Shown here one piece after another: positions 17,986 to 28,387 of a stretch of DNA of 64,000 nt. The stretch is from Loktanella sp. SALINAS62. GTDB lineage: Bacteria; Pseudomonadota; Alphaproteobacteria; Rhodobacterales; Rhodobacteraceae. The position numbers were made by a program, and so were the translations under genes. The notes under the pieces were generated by a model. That model was not told where the DNA came from. It ran no database searches and was given only the letters and a program-made list of their open reading frames with translations. The stretch lies in contig NZ_JAAFZU010000023.1 in NCBI RefSeq assembly GCF_018263905.1, forward strand, positions 232,755-296,754. Direction: 5' to 3'. Numbering within the stretch: position 1 is the stretch's first letter; each line of letters begins with the position of its first letter.

Positions 17986-18665
17986 CACCAACATTCCCCG
18001 CCCTTCTGTTCGCCGCTGGCAAAGGCACGCGCATGGCCCCCCTGACCGACGATCGGCCAAAACCGCTGATTCATGTCGCGGGCCGCGCCCTGATCGACCA
18101 TGCGCTGGCCCTGTTGGACGTGCCCTGTATCGGTCATCGCGTGGTCAACGCGCACTACAAATCCGCGATGATTGACGATCATCTGGCCGGTCGGGACATC
18201 GCTGTATCATACGAGGCCGATCTGTTGGAAACCGGCGGCGGTCTGCGCCACGCCCTGCCATTGCTGGGCGCCGGACCCGTCGTGACACTGAACACCGATG
18301 CGGTCTGGCGTGGTGCAAACCCGGTCCCGACCCTGTGCGACACTTGGCACCCCCGGATGGAAGCATTGTTGCTGCTTGTCGATAAATCCCATGTCCACGG
18401 TCACACTGGCCCCGGCGATTTTGCCCGCGCGGCCGATGGGCGACTGACGCGGGGCCGCGACCTGATCTATACCGGACTGCAACTGACCCGCACGGATCGC
18501 CTGCCCGGTATCCCCAATCCGGCCTTTTCGCTGAACATCGTCTGGGACCAGATGATTGCAAATGGCGGGCTTTATGGTCTGGTCTGGGACGGTCATATCT
18601 GCGACGTCGGACGACCGGACAGCATCCCGCTGGCCGAATCCTTGTTGGACCGCACCGATGTTTGA
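17982..18665 (+). CDS. murU: MurU-like sugar-1-phosphate nucleotidyltransferase
   Basis: A 227-residue nucleotidyltransferase with the signature FAAGKGTRMAPLTDDRPKPL (residues 9-28), a metal-binding NTDAVW and the C-terminal DVGRPDS. MurU makes UDP-N-acetylmuramate from MurNAc-1-phosphate; members of this family also act on other sugars. Coupling to the AmgK-like gene (ATGA overlap) favours the MurU role. It overlaps addB by 8 nt. Confidence 0.78.
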   Translation: MTPTFPALLFAAGKGTRMAPLTDDRPKPLIHVAGRALIDHALALLDVPCIGHRVVNAHYKSAMIDDHLAGRDIAVSYEADLLETGGGLRHALPLLGAGPVVTLNTDAVWRGANPVPTLCDTWHPRMEALLLLVDKSHVHGHTGPGDFARAADGRLTRGRDLIYTGLQLTRTDRLPGIPNPAFSLNIVWDQMIANGGLYGLVWDGHICDVGRPDSIPLAESLLDRTDV

Positions 18666-21585
18666 CCCCAGCGACAGTCCCCGCATGTTCGGTCTGGCTC
18701 CCGGCATCGACTTTGCCCGTGGCTTTGTGGCCGGACTGCTGACCCGCACCGATGATCTGGCACAGGCGCGGATCTACGTGAACTCTGCCCGGATGCAACG
18801 GCAGGTCAGGGCGGAATTCGATGCAGGCCCGCCCCGCCTGCTGCCCCGGATCAAGCTTGTCACTGACCTTGCATTCGAAGGCGATCTGTCCACCCTTGAC
18901 GTCCCGGTATCGCCGCTGCGGCGCAGGCTGGAACTGTCCCGCGCAGTCGAAAAACTGATCGACGCGACCCCCGGCCTGCCGCGCGCCGCGCTCTATGATC
19001 TGTCCGACAGCCTGGCCGCCCTGATGGACGAAATGCACGGTGAAGGCGTGGATTTCGACACGCTGGCGCATCTGGATATCAGCGATGTGTCGGGTCATTG
19101 GCAACAGTCACTGGCGTTTCTGAAACTGCTTGAACCCTATTTCATTGCCGATGCGGCACAACCCGATGCCGCCGCACGACAACGACGCCACATCCTGTCG
19201 CTGATCGACACATGGGCCACCACACCACCCGATACGCCTGTAATCGTCGCGGGCTCCACCGGATCACGGGGGGCCACGGGCCTGCTGATGCAGGCCGTCG
19301 CGCGCCTGCCGCAAGGGGCCGTTGTGCTGCCGGGTTTCGATTTCGATCTGCCGCAGGACGTCTGGGACGGAATGGCGACCGGCATGACACACGAAGATCA
19401 CCCCCAGTACCGCTATCGCCGCCTGATGCACGATCTGGACATGACCGCAGCGCAGGTCTTTCCATGGACCATTGATGCACCCCCGACGCCCGCGCGCAAT
19501 GCGCTGGTGTCGCTATCGCTGCGTCCCGCGCCCGTCACCGATCAATGGCGCACAGCGGGTCGCAGCCTGACCAACCTGCCGGACGCGATGGCGCAAGTCA
19601 CGCTCGTCGAGGCCGACAGCCCGCGGGGAGAGGCGGAGACGATTGCCCTGCGTCTAAGGCAAGCCGCGGCAGAAGGGACGACCGCCGCGCTGATCACGCC
19701 CGACCGGATGCTGACACGGCAGGTCGCGGCGGCGCTGGACCGTTGGGACATCATCCCCGACGACAGCGCCGGTCTGCCGTTGGGCCTGTCACCGCCGGGG
19801 CGGTTTCTGGAACATATCGTCAGCGCCTTTGGCCGTCCCGTCACGGCAGAGGCGCTGCTGGTCCTGCTGAAGCACCCGCTGACCAACAACGGTGCCGACC
19901 GCAACCAGCACCTGCTGTGGACCCGCGATCTGGAACTGCATTTGCGCCAGGGCGGCCCGCCGTTTCTGACCGCCGACGTGATCGCCACATGGATCGGCAA
20001 CATGAAAACGCCAAAGTACGGTCTGGCCGGTTGGACCGCTTGGGTCGGTGGCGTCATCGCGGCGCTGGATCACAGCGGCACGCTGCCGATCGCCGATCAT
20101 CTGGCACAGCACATGGCCGCCGCGACCTTGCTGGCGACCGGCCCAAATGGCACAGACACTGGCGAATTGTTCCAGAAACAGGCCGGACGCAAGGCGCGCG
20201 GCGTGGTTGACGCGCTGGCCCGCGATGCCGACGCAGGCAACCCGATGGATACCCGCGATTACGCCGCGCTGTTCCGCGCCCTGCTGGCCAAAGGCAGCGT
20301 GCGTGACCGTGACGCCGGACGCCCCGATATCCTGATCCTTGGCACGCTAGAGGCGCGGGTCGGCGGTGCGGAACTGGTGATACTTGGCGGGATGAACGAC
20401 GGGATCTGGCCACCCAGCCCAACCCCCGATCCATGGTTGAACCGCCCCTTGCGCGCACAGGCCGGGTTGCTGCTGCCGGAACGCCAGATCGGGTTGTCTG
20501 CGCATGACTACCAACAGGCAGTCTGTGCCCCGCATGTCTGGATCACGCGGGCGCGCCGCGATGCCGATGCCGAAACCGTGCCGTCGCGTTGGGTGAACCG
20601 TCTGACCAACCTGCTGGCTGGCTTGCCGGATGGCGATGGCCCCACCGCGCTGCAAAACATGCGTAACCGGGGCAATGACTGGCTACGTCAGGCGGCACGT
20701 CTGTCACAGCCCGACGCCCCGGTCGCGCGTGCGCTGCGCCCTGCCCCGCAACCGCCCGTGACCGCGCGGCCCTCCAAAATCTCTGTCACGCAGATCAAAA
20801 CGCTCTACCGCGATCCCTATGCGATTTATGCCCGTAAGGTCCTGAAACTGAACGCCCTGAACCCGCTGACGGCGGATGTCGACGCCGCGCTGAAGGGCGA
20901 TGTGTTCCACAAGATACTGGAACGCTTTGTCGACACCCGACAGCCTGCGGCGGACCCCACAGCATTGCACAGACTGCTGACGCTTGCGGATCAAACTTTG
21001 GCCGAAATGTGCCCCTGGCCAACGGTGCGGCTGCAATGGCGCGTGTTGATGGACCAGATCGCGCCGCAATTCCTGCATCACGAAACCGCGCGTCAGACGG
21101 CGGGCACCCCAATTGCGACAGAAACTTGGGGCGACATCGTCGTGCCCGGCCCGAACCTGCAGTTGAACGGCAAGGCCGACCGGATCGACGCCGCGCCCGA
21201 CGGCCGCGCGTTGATCTACGATTACAAAACGGGCCGCTTGCCATCGGTCAAGGAACAGGGGCTGTTCGACAAGCAGCTGCTGGTCGAGGCCGCGATGATC
21301 GAACGCGGTGCTTTTGCCGCCGTCGGTGCACGTCCTGTCCAGGCCGCCGAATTTCTGGGGATCAAACGCGGAATGCCGACAGTGCGCGCACCGCTGGACG
21401 ATCACCCACCCGATGTCGTCTGGTCGCAGCTGATCAAATTTCTGACCATGTGTCAGGCGGCAGACTGGCCCTATACCGCGCGACGTGCCCCGCAGCGCGT
21501 GACCTACGACAGCGAATATGACCATCTGGCGCGGCGTGGCGAATGGACGGACGCGGATAAATCCGTGCCGCAGGTGCTGACATGA
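18658..21585 (+). CDS. addB: Double-strand break repair protein AddB
   Basis: A 975-residue subunit of the AddAB helicase-nuclease, which processes DNA ends for RecA-mediated repair. The N-terminal part is an inactivated helicase-like fold, with a motif resembling a P-loop (AGSTGSRGATGLL). The C-terminal nuclease shows NGKADRID followed by YDYKTG (PD-(D/E)XK type, about residues 836-862). I took the ATG at 18658 (MFDPSDSPRMFGLAPG); the longer frame starting at 18556 lies inside murU. The stop overlaps addA by 4 nt. Confidence 0.94.
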   Translation: MFDPSDSPRMFGLAPGIDFARGFVAGLLTRTDDLAQARIYVNSARMQRQVRAEFDAGPPRLLPRIKLVTDLAFEGDLSTLDVPVSPLRRRLELSRAVEKLIDATPGLPRAALYDLSDSLAALMDEMHGEGVDFDTLAHLDISDVSGHWQQSLAFLKLLEPYFIADAAQPDAAARQRRHILSLIDTWATTPPDTPVIVAGSTGSRGATGLLMQAVARLPQGAVVLPGFDFDLPQDVWDGMATGMTHEDHPQYRYRRLMHDLDMTAAQVFPWTIDAPPTPARNALVSLSLRPAPVTDQWRTAGRSLTNLPDAMAQVTLVEADSPRGEAETIALRLRQAAAEGTTAALITPDRMLTRQVAAALDRWDIIPDDSAGLPLGLSPPGRFLEHIVSAFGRPVTAEALLVLLKHPLTNNGADRNQHLLWTRDLELHLRQGGPPFLTADVIATWIGNMKTPKYGLAGWTAWVGGVIAALDHSGTLPIADHLAQHMAAATLLATGPNGTDTGELFQKQAGRKARGVVDALARDADAGNPMDTRDYAALFRALLAKGSVRDRDAGRPDILILGTLEARVGGAELVILGGMNDGIWPPSPTPDPWLNRPLRAQAGLLLPERQIGLSAHDYQQAVCAPHVWITRARRDADAETVPSRWVNRLTNLLAGLPDGDGPTALQNMRNRGNDWLRQAARLSQPDAPVARALRPAPQPPVTARPSKISVTQIKTLYRDPYAIYARKVLKLNALNPLTADVDAALKGDVFHKILERFVDTRQPAADPTALHRLLTLADQTLAEMCPWPTVRLQWRVLMDQIAPQFLHHETARQTAGTPIATETWGDIVVPGPNLQLNGKADRIDAAPDGRALIYDYKTGRLPSVKEQGLFDKQLLVEAAMIERGAFAAVGARPVQAAEFLGIKRGMPTVRAPLDDHPPDVVWSQLIKFLTMCQAADWPYTARRAPQRVTYDSEYDHLARRGEWTDADKSVPQVLT

Positions 21586-24500
21586 TCCGCGATCAGGCAA
21601 CACAGCGGCAAGTCACAGCCGCCGATCCCCACGCGTCGACTTGGCTGTCAGCGAACGCAGGGTCGGGCAAGACCCGCGTGCTGACCGACCGCGTGGCGCG
21701 TTTGCTGCTGGAAGGCGTCAGCCCACAGAACATTCTGTGCCTGACCTATACCAAAGCCGCCGCCGCAGAGATGCAGAACCGCCTGTTCAAACGTCTGGGC
21801 GGCTGGGCCATGCTGGACGACACCCCCCTGCGTGATGAATTGCGAACGCTGGGCGTGACACAGGATATCGGTGATCATGACCTGAACCGCGCCCGCACGC
21901 TGTTCGCCTCTGCCATCGAAACGCCGGGTGGTCTAAAGATCCAGACGATCCATTCGTTCTGTGCCAGCATCCTGCGACGTTTCCCGCTCGAAGCGGGGGT
22001 CAGCCCTGATTTTCGCGAAATTGACGACCGGTCCGCCGCGTTGATGCGCGCCGATGTGATGGACGCGCTGGTGCAAGGCGATGCCCGCGCGGTCGTGGTG
22101 GATGTGCTGCGCTATTTTACCGGGGCCGATCTGGACGATCTGGTCAAATCCATTGCCCAATCACCCGATGCCTTTGCAGATCAGCCGGATCTTGCCGCAC
22201 TGCGCGACACGCTGGACCTGACGCCGGGGGCCACACCGGATCAACTGGTCGCGGATATCCTTGGCCCCGATGGATGCGAGATCATCCGCGATCTGATCCC
22301 CGCCCTGCGGACAGGTGGCGTCAACGATAACAAGGCCGCCGATGCCCTGTCCCTGATCGATCTGGCAGCGCCATGTGTCCGCGATCTTGAAACGCTTGAA
22401 GCCGTGTGCCTGACCAAATCCGGGGCCAACCCGTTCACTGCCAAGATCGGCAAATTCCCGACCAAGGCGGTGCAGACCGCGCATGCCGACCTGACCGACG
22501 CGCTGAACGGGTTGATGGAACAGGTGGAATTGGCACGCGGCACGCGGCTGGCGCTGATGACGCTGGACAGATCGGTGGCGCTGCATCGCTTCGGCCATGT
22601 CTTTACCCGTGCCTACCGCGCGCAGAAAACGGCGCTGGGCGTTCTAGATTTCGACGACCTGATTGCCAAGGCGCGGACCCTGCTGGCCGATCCGCTGGTG
22701 TCGGAATGGGTCTTGTTCCGGCTGGATGGCGGTATGAACCACCTGCTGGTGGACGAGGCGCAGGATACATCCCCCGCGCAATGGGACGTGATCCGCCACC
22801 TGACGCGCGAACTGGTCAGCGGCGAAGGCGCGCGCGCCGACGAGGGGCGCACGATCTTTGTCGTGGGTGACGTGAAACAGTCGATCTATTCATTTCAGGG
22901 CGCTGACCCACTGGAATTCCAGCGGATGCGCGATCATTTTGCCACCGGCCTGACCGACAGTGACGCGCCTTTGGCCGTCAGCACGCTTGAACATTCGTTC
23001 CGGTCCGCCCCGTCGATCCTGCGGGTGGTCGATCAGACCTTTGTGCGTGACCGGGCCGATGCCTTGGGCGGGGACGTGCGCCACCTTGCGTTCAAATCCG
23101 ACATGCCCGGCCGCGTGGACCTGTGGCCGCTGATCGAACCGTCAGACGACGATGCCGACGCCGAAGGCGACTGGACCGAACCGGTGGATGAAGTCAGCGA
23201 AAGCCACCACATGGTCCGCATGGCCGAACGGGTGGCGGGCCAGATCAAACGCATGATCGCGGACGAATACCTGCCGGTCGAAATCGACAATACCGGCACA
23301 TACGATCATCGCCCTGTGCGGGCGGGCGATTTCCTCATCCTCGTACAAAGCCGTCAGGGCCTGCTGTTCCCCGAACTGATCCGTGCGTGCAAGGTTGCGG
23401 GTCTGCCCATCGCCGGTGCCGACGTGCTCCGCGTCGGCGCGGAACTGGCGGTCAAGGATATTGCCGCCGTCCTGCGTTTTCTGGCGTTGCCAGAGGATGA
23501 TCTGTCGCTGGCTGCCGCGTTGAAATCGCCACTGTTCGGCTGGTCGGAACAGCAGCTATTCACGCTGGCGCATCACCGTCCCGACGGGCAATTCCTGTGG
23601 CAGACGCTGCGGTCCGACCCCGCGTATCAGGCGACCCATGATGTGCTGACCGGTCTTCTGGACCGCGCCGATTTCCTGCGGCCCTATGATCTGATCGCGC
23701 GGTTGCTGGTGCGCCATGACGGACGCCGCAAACTGCTTGCCCGTCTGGGGGCAGAGGCAGAGGACGGGATCGACGCTCTGCTCGCACAGGCGCTGGCCTA
23801 TGAACGCGACGGCGTACCCAGTCTGACAGGTTTCATCGGCTGGATGGATGCCGACGATCTGACGATCAAGCGGCAGGTCGACGCGCAGGGCGATCAGATC
23901 CGGGTGATGACTGTCCATGGCGCAAAGGGTCTGGAAGCGCCCATCGTGATCCTACCCGACGCCAAGGAGCGTGCCGAACTGATCCGGGGCGACGTCCTGC
24001 CGGGGCAGCCGCCGCTGTGGAAACCGATCAAGGCTGATATCCCCCCCGCCATTGAATCCCGGCTGGATGCCCTGACCGACAAACAGGCGCGCGAACGACT
24101 GCGGCTGCTATATGTGGCAATGACGCGGGCGGAAAAATGGCTGATCGTTGGATCTGCAGGCAAACCCGGCAAGGACGGCACAGGTTGGTACGATCTGGTC
24201 GCCGAAGGCATGGAACATGCTGGTGCCGCGCTGGATCAGGCGGGTGATCTGGCGATCCAGCGCGTCTGCAATGGTGACTGGCGCAGCGGTACGATGCGAG
24301 CCGCCACCCACGACGCTATGCCAGACACGCCGCCACTGACGCTTGGCCCGATCCCGCCCGCGATCCGGGTGCCGACGCTGTCGCCGTCACAGATGGACGG
24401 TGCAAAAATTCTGCCCGGCGATCCGTCCAACGATGACGTGGACACGGCCATGATGCGCGGCACCCTGATGCATCTGCTGCTGGAACATCTGCCCGCACAG

Positions 24501-24956
24501 CCCGCCAACGACCGCCGCGCGGTCGGGCAAACCCTGCTGGCGTCTTATCCCGGTGCCGACGACGTGCCGACGGACGGGCTGGTCGACGACGCGCTGGCGC
24601 TGCTGGACGCGTCGCATCTGTCGCATGTCTTTGACGGCACATTGGCAGAGGTCGGGATCACCGCCGCCCTGCCCGGTCTGGACGGTCGCCGGATCAACGG
24701 CACCATCGACCGGTTGATCGTCACAAACGACACCGTGACGGCGGTTGATTTCAAAACGAACCGTCTGGTTCCCGACGATCCCGCACACATTCCCGAAGGT
24801 CTGTTGCGGCAGATGGGTGCGTATGCCGACGCGCTGGCGCTGATCTATCCTGCACATCAGATCAAGCTGGCGATCCTGTGGACGGCGACCGCGACGCTGA
24901 TGGATGTGCCGACCGATGCGGCGCGGACCGCCCTGTCACGCCAGTCTGTCGCTTGA
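21582..24956 (+). CDS. addA: AddAB helicase-nuclease subunit AddA
   Basis: A 1124-residue UvrD-family helicase with a C-terminal nuclease. It has the Walker A SANAGSGKTRVLTDR near residue 25, TYTKAAAAEM, the helicase motif LLVDEAQDTSPAQWD, GDVKQSIYSFQGADP, VMTVHGAKGLEAPIV and YVAMTRA. The nuclease has NGTIDRL and VDFKTNR near the end. Size and order fit the alphaproteobacterial addBA pair. AddAB is the expected RecBCD substitute in this group. Confidence 0.97.
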   Translation: MIRDQATQRQVTAADPHASTWLSANAGSGKTRVLTDRVARLLLEGVSPQNILCLTYTKAAAAEMQNRLFKRLGGWAMLDDTPLRDELRTLGVTQDIGDHDLNRARTLFASAIETPGGLKIQTIHSFCASILRRFPLEAGVSPDFREIDDRSAALMRADVMDALVQGDARAVVVDVLRYFTGADLDDLVKSIAQSPDAFADQPDLAALRDTLDLTPGATPDQLVADILGPDGCEIIRDLIPALRTGGVNDNKAADALSLIDLAAPCVRDLETLEAVCLTKSGANPFTAKIGKFPTKAVQTAHADLTDALNGLMEQVELARGTRLALMTLDRSVALHRFGHVFTRAYRAQKTALGVLDFDDLIAKARTLLADPLVSEWVLFRLDGGMNHLLVDEAQDTSPAQWDVIRHLTRELVSGEGARADEGRTIFVVGDVKQSIYSFQGADPLEFQRMRDHFATGLTDSDAPLAVSTLEHSFRSAPSILRVVDQTFVRDRADALGGDVRHLAFKSDMPGRVDLWPLIEPSDDDADAEGDWTEPVDEVSESHHMVRMAERVAGQIKRMIADEYLPVEIDNTGTYDHRPVRAGDFLILVQSRQGLLFPELIRACKVAGLPIAGADVLRVGAELAVKDIAAVLRFLALPEDDLSLAAALKSPLFGWSEQQLFTLAHHRPDGQFLWQTLRSDPAYQATHDVLTGLLDRADFLRPYDLIARLLVRHDGRRKLLARLGAEAEDGIDALLAQALAYERDGVPSLTGFIGWMDADDLTIKRQVDAQGDQIRVMTVHGAKGLEAPIVILPDAKERAELIRGDVLPGQPPLWKPIKADIPPAIESRLDALTDKQARERLRLLYVAMTRAEKWLIVGSAGKPGKDGTGWYDLVAEGMEHAGAALDQAGDLAIQRVCNGDWRSGTMRAATHDAMPDTPPLTLGPIPPAIRVPTLSPSQMDGAKILPGDPSNDDVDTAMMRGTLMHLLLEHLPAQPANDRRAVGQTLLASYPGADDVPTDGLVDDALALLDASHLSHVFDGTLAEVGITAALPGLDGRRINGTIDRLIVTNDTVTAVDFKTNRLVPDDPAHIPEGLLRQMGAYADALALIYPAHQIKLAILWTATATLMDVPTDAARTALSRQSVA

Positions 24957-25014
24957 CGCGGGGCGTGGGCGTTCATAGGTTCCATCCCTGACACTGACCC
25001 CAGGAGTAAGTCCA

Positions 25015-25335
25015 ATGGCAACCCATGCCGTCACCGACGCCACATTCGACGCCGAAGTCAAACAGTCCGATATCCCCGTCGTGGTGGATTTCTGGGCAGA
25101 ATGGTGTGGCCCTTGCAAACAGATCGGCCCGGCACTCGAAGAACTGTCGAACGAAATGGAAGGCCGCGTGAAAATCGTAAAGGTCAACGTCGACGAAAAC
25201 CCGAATTCCCCGGCACAGATGGGCGTGCGCGGCATCCCCGCCCTGTTCGTCTTTAAAAACGGCGAAGTCGTATCGAACAAGGCCGGTGCAGCCCCCAAGG
25301 CCGCCATCCAAAGCTGGATCGAAGATTCCATCTGA
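25015..25335 (+). CDS. trxA: Thioredoxin 1
   Basis: A 106-residue cytosolic disulfide reductase with the canonical active site WCGPC (in [12 protein letters not shown], residues 25-36) and the cis-proline loop [12 protein letters not shown]. Length is exactly that of bacterial TrxA. AGGAG lies nine bases before the ATG. It follows addA by 58 nt and is closed by a strong terminator, so it can be transcribed alone. Confidence 0.98.
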   Translation: MATHAVTDATFDAEVKQSDIPVVVDFWAEWCGPCKQIGPALEELSNEMEGRVKIVKVNVDENPNSPAQMGVRGIPALFVFKNGEVVSNKAGAAPKAAIQSWIEDSI

Positions 25336-25359
25336 ACCACTGTACAGGTGTGATGATCG

Positions 25360-25392
25360 CAGGCCGTCCCGGATCGGGGCGGCCTGTTTTTT
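25360..25392 (+). terminator. Rho-independent terminator of trxA
   Basis: An 11-bp stem with one G-U pair: left arm 25360-25370, loop GGATC, right arm 25376-25386, followed directly by six T (25387-25392). It lies 24 nt after the trxA stop. Confidence 0.93.
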
Positions 25393-25413
25393 GCGGGGCC
25401 GACGGTGCGACGG

Positions 25414-26328
25414 TCAAACCGGCCAGCCGTGACCGCGCAGGGTGGACGCGATCTTTTCCGGGGCTTCGGGGCGGCCTGCATTGATCGACATCTGCTGCAG
25501 GAACCACCAGAAATACCCTTCGAAATCTGGCACGCGATCCAATGTCTTGAACGCCTTGTCTTCACCGTCTTGGGGGACATTGCCCGCGATATGGTGAAAA
25601 TCGATCTGCGCGAACAGCACGGCGGGCTTGCGAAACAGAAAACCCGACAGTGCGACCGATGAATTCTGTGTCACCACCGCCGAACATCCCGGCAGGATGC
25701 TTTCCATCGGGCGCGCGCTGATGCTGACGTTGTCATAGGCATCTTCCAGCTTTTGCAGCGCGTCGTGATCCCCGGTGGAATAGCGTTCGTTGGGATGCAG
25801 CGTCAGAATGATGTCCCGGTCCGGAAATCTGTCGGCGGTGCGGCGGACCATTTCGATGGGACTGCAGGTCTGGAATGATCGATGTTCGCGCACCAATCCT
25901 TGCAAAGGCATGTAAAGCGGCCCGTGTTTGGTGCTGTCAGGTGCCAACCCCGGAAACAGCCGCTTGCGCCAGAAATTAAAAAACCGCGCCGCTTCGGTCC
26001 GGTCGATAGTGGCGCCCTGAAACTTTGTCAGGGCGACCGTCCATTCCCAGCGCCGGGCCGAATTTTCAATTTGCCAGAACGGGTAATAATAATTGCGGCG
26101 CAGCGTCAGTGCGCGCGGATGATCCGGTTCGTCCATATGAAACAGCGAATACCCCGGCCGCTGGGCTGACTCTTTACGGGCCTTTGGCGAATTGGGTTCA
26201 TGACACACCCGCAAACCTGCGTCTGTCAGGCAATTTGCTACCAGACCCAGAAAATTATGCTTTCCAGCCCGCGCGCTTTGCAGCAACCCGGGGTCCAGGT
26301 AGAATACGACGTCGCCCGGTTGATCCAT
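25414..26328 (-). CDS. Capsule-biosynthesis-like glycan protein, function unknown
   Basis: A 304-residue soluble protein with a Rossmann-type pattern resembling the KpsC/KpsS (Capsule_synth) group of retaining glycosyltransferases. HGPLYMPLQGL, PDRDIILTLHPNERYS, and VVTQNSSVALSGFLFRKPAVLFA (late NSSVALSG, as in capsule enzymes) are visible. I chose ATG at 26328 because the frame above it looks non-coding. No other capsule genes are nearby. It is monocistronic and diverges from hslV. The fold assignment is from pattern memory. Confidence 0.6.
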   Translation of the reverse strand: MDQPGDVVFYLDPGLLQSARAGKHNFLGLVANCLTDAGLRVCHEPNSPKARKESAQRPGYSLFHMDEPDHPRALTLRRNYYYPFWQIENSARRWEWTVALTKFQGATIDRTEAARFFNFWRKRLFPGLAPDSTKHGPLYMPLQGLVREHRSFQTCSPIEMVRRTADRFPDRDIILTLHPNERYSTGDHDALQKLEDAYDNVSISARPMESILPGCSAVVTQNSSVALSGFLFRKPAVLFAQIDFHHIAGNVPQDGEDKAFKTLDRVPDFEGYFWWFLQQMSINAGRPEAPEKIASTLRGHGWPV

Positions 26329-26372
26329 GACATAAACTTGACCTACCCCAAGGCCACATTCAAGTGCCGGGG

Positions 26373-26403
26373 TTGTCGCGCGCGAACCGTCCGACCATAT
26401 AAT
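26373..26403 (+). promoter_or_regulatory. Putative promoter of hslVU
   Basis: A perfect -10 box TATAAT at 26398-26403 with TTGTCG at 26373-26378 as a possible -35; the 19-bp spacing is longer than ideal. It is 30 bp before the hslV start, between divergent genes. An RpoH-type promoter would be expected for hslVU but I do not see a clean one here. Confidence 0.45.
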
Positions 26404-26432
26404 CCCCAACACATAGACGACAGGATGACACG

Positions 26433-26993
26433 ATGGATAACGATCAATTCCCCGGCTGGCACGGCACGACGATCATCGGCGTGCGCAAGGGTGGCCGGGT
26501 TGTCATCGCGGGCGACGGTCAGGTCAGTCTGGGCCAGACCGTGATCAAGGGCACGGCGCGCAAGGTCCGTCGCCTTGCTGTCGAAGGCACCGATGTCGTG
26601 GCTGGCTTTGCCGGTTCCACGGCGGATGCCTTTGCCCTGCTCGAACGGCTGGAAAAAAAGCTCGAAGCGACGCCCGGCCAGTTGTCACGCGCCTGCGTCG
26701 AACTGGCCAAGGAATGGCGCACCGACAAATATCTGCAAAAGCTCGAAGCGATGCTGATCGTCAGCGACGGCACCGATTTGTATGTCATCACAGGTGCGGG
26801 CGATGTGCTGGAACCGGAACACGATGTGACCGCCATCGGATCGGGCGGCAATTATGCACTGGCCGCCGGTCGTGCCCTGATGGACAGCGATCTGGACGCC
26901 GAAGCCATCGCGCGCAAGGCAATGGCAATCGCGTCTGACATCTGCGTCTACACCAACGGCAACCTGACGATCGAAACAGTCACGGCAGACTGA
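26433..26993 (+). CDS. hslV: ATP-dependent protease peptidase subunit HslV
   Basis: A 186-residue threonine protease that forms the proteolytic core of Hsl[15 protein letters not shown] gives the catalytic Thr exposed after removal of the N-terminal propeptide, which is about ten residues as in alphaproteobacterial Hsl[15 protein letters not shown] and [14 protein letters not shown] are family signatures. It is 48 nt upstream of hslU. Confidence 0.97.
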   Translation: MDNDQFPGWHGTTIIGVRKGGRVVIAGDGQVSLGQTVIKGTARKVRRLAVEGTDVVAGFAGSTADAFALLERLEKKLEATPGQLSRACVELAKEWRTDKYLQKLEAMLIVSDGTDLYVITGAGDVLEPEHDVTAIGSGGNYALAAGRALMDSDLDAEAIARKAMAIASDICVYTNGNLTIETVTAD

Positions 26994-27041
26994 CATTTTC
27001 ATCATCTTGCCCGAAATACTCAAAATCTGCCGGAGGCAGCC

Positions 27042-28349
27042 ATGACAGACCTTACCCCACGCGAAATCGTGTCCGAACTGGATCGCTTTATCATCGGGCA
27101 GGCCGAAGCCAAACGTGCCGTTGCCGTCGCTCTGCGCAACCGTTGGCGGCGCAAGCAGCTGGGCGATGATCTACGGGACGAAGTTTATCCAAAGAACATC
27201 CTGATGATTGGTCCCACCGGCGTCGGCAAAACCGAAATCAGCCGGCGTCTGGCCAAACTGGCCCGCGCACCGTTCATCAAGGTCGAGGCCACAAAATTCA
27301 CCGAAGTCGGCTATGTCGGGCGGGACGTGGAACAGATCATCCGCGATCTGGTCGATACCGCGATCATCGACACCCGCGAACACATGCGCGAGGACGTCAA
27401 GGCATCCGCCCACAAGGCGGCAGAGGATCGCGTTATCAACGCCATCGCCGGTGACGGCGCGCGTGAAGGCACCCGCGACATGTTCCGCAAAAAGCTCAAA
27501 GACGGGCTGCTGGACGACACGATGATCGAGATCGAGATCAAGGATACCTCTAACCCGCTTGGTGGGATCGATATTCCCGGCCAACCCGGCGGGATGGGCG
27601 GCATGATGAATCTGGGCGAACTGTTCGGTAAAATGGGCGGCGGGCGCACCGTGAAAAAGCGGATGACCGTCGCAGACAGCTATGAATTGCTGATCGCGGA
27701 TGAGGCCGACAAATTGCTGGATGACGAAAGCGTCACAAAGACAGCACTGGAAGCCGTCGAACAATCCGGCATCGTGTTTCTGGACGAAATCGACAAGGTC
27801 TGTGCAAAATCCGAAGCACGCGGCGGCGACGTCAGCCGCGAAGGCGTGCAGCGTGACCTGCTGCCCCTGATCGAAGGCACAACCGTCAGCACCAAACACG
27901 GCCCGATCAAGACGGACCACATCCTGTTCATCGCATCCGGCGCGTTTCATGTGGCAAAGCCATCTGATCTGCTGCCCGAACTGCAAGGCCGCCTGCCGAT
28001 CCGCGTGAACCTGCGCGCCCTGACCGAATCCGATTTCGTCCGTATCCTGACGGAAACCGACAACGCGCTGACCCTGCAATATTCCGCGCTGATGAAAACC
28101 GAAAACGTCACCGTCACCTTTACCACGGATGGCATCGCAGCGCTGGCCAAAATCGCCGCAGAGGTGAACGAAAGCATCGAAAACATCGGTGCCCGCAGGC
28201 TGTACACCGTGATCGAACGCGTGTTCGAGGATCTGTCGTTCAACGCACCCGACCGTGGCGGCGACGAAATCGCCATCGACGAGGCCTTTGTCGAAAAGCA
28301 TCTGGGCGAAATGGCAAGGTCCACAGATTTGTCGCGCTACGTGCTTTAG
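27042..28349 (+). CDS. hslU: HslU AAA+ unfoldase of the HslUV protease
   Basis: A 435-residue AAA+ ATPase that unfolds substrates for HslV. Features: [19 protein letters not shown], Walker [17 protein letters not shown] (about 57-72), the pore loop GYVGRDVE, an I-domain of about residues 110-230 with a Gly/Met-rich insert, Walker [11 protein letters not shown], sensor region [12 protein letters not shown] and the C-terminal DLSRYVL tail that activates HslV. AGG precedes the ATG. Confidence 0.98.
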   Translation: MTDLTPREIVSELDRFIIGQAEAKRAVAVALRNRWRRKQLGDDLRDEVYPKNILMIGPTGVGKTEISRRLAKLARAPFIKVEATKFTEVGYVGRDVEQIIRDLVDTAIIDTREHMREDVKASAHKAAEDRVINAIAGDGAREGTRDMFRKKLKDGLLDDTMIEIEIKDTSNPLGGIDIPGQPGGMGGMMNLGELFGKMGGGRTVKKRMTVADSYELLIADEADKLLDDESVTKTALEAVEQSGIVFLDEIDKVCAKSEARGGDVSREGVQRDLLPLIEGTTVSTKHGPIKTDHILFIASGAFHVAKPSDLLPELQGRLPIRVNLRALTESDFVRILTETDNALTLQYSALMKTENVTVTFTTDGIAALAKIAAEVNESIENIGARRLYTVIERVFEDLSFNAPDRGGDEIAIDEAFVEKHLGEMARSTDLSRYVL

Positions 28350-28387
28350 GGCTTTTCTTTCCCGCGTCACGGCGCGACGTATGGCGC

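Noticed and set aside
20704-21603. 299-codon open frame opposite the addB nuclease end
   Set aside because: Antisense shadow of addB; no motifs, no ribosome-binding site.
27171-28370. 399-codon open frame opposite hslU
   Set aside because: Antisense shadow of hslU; composition rich in Asp, His and Phe typical of reversed frames.
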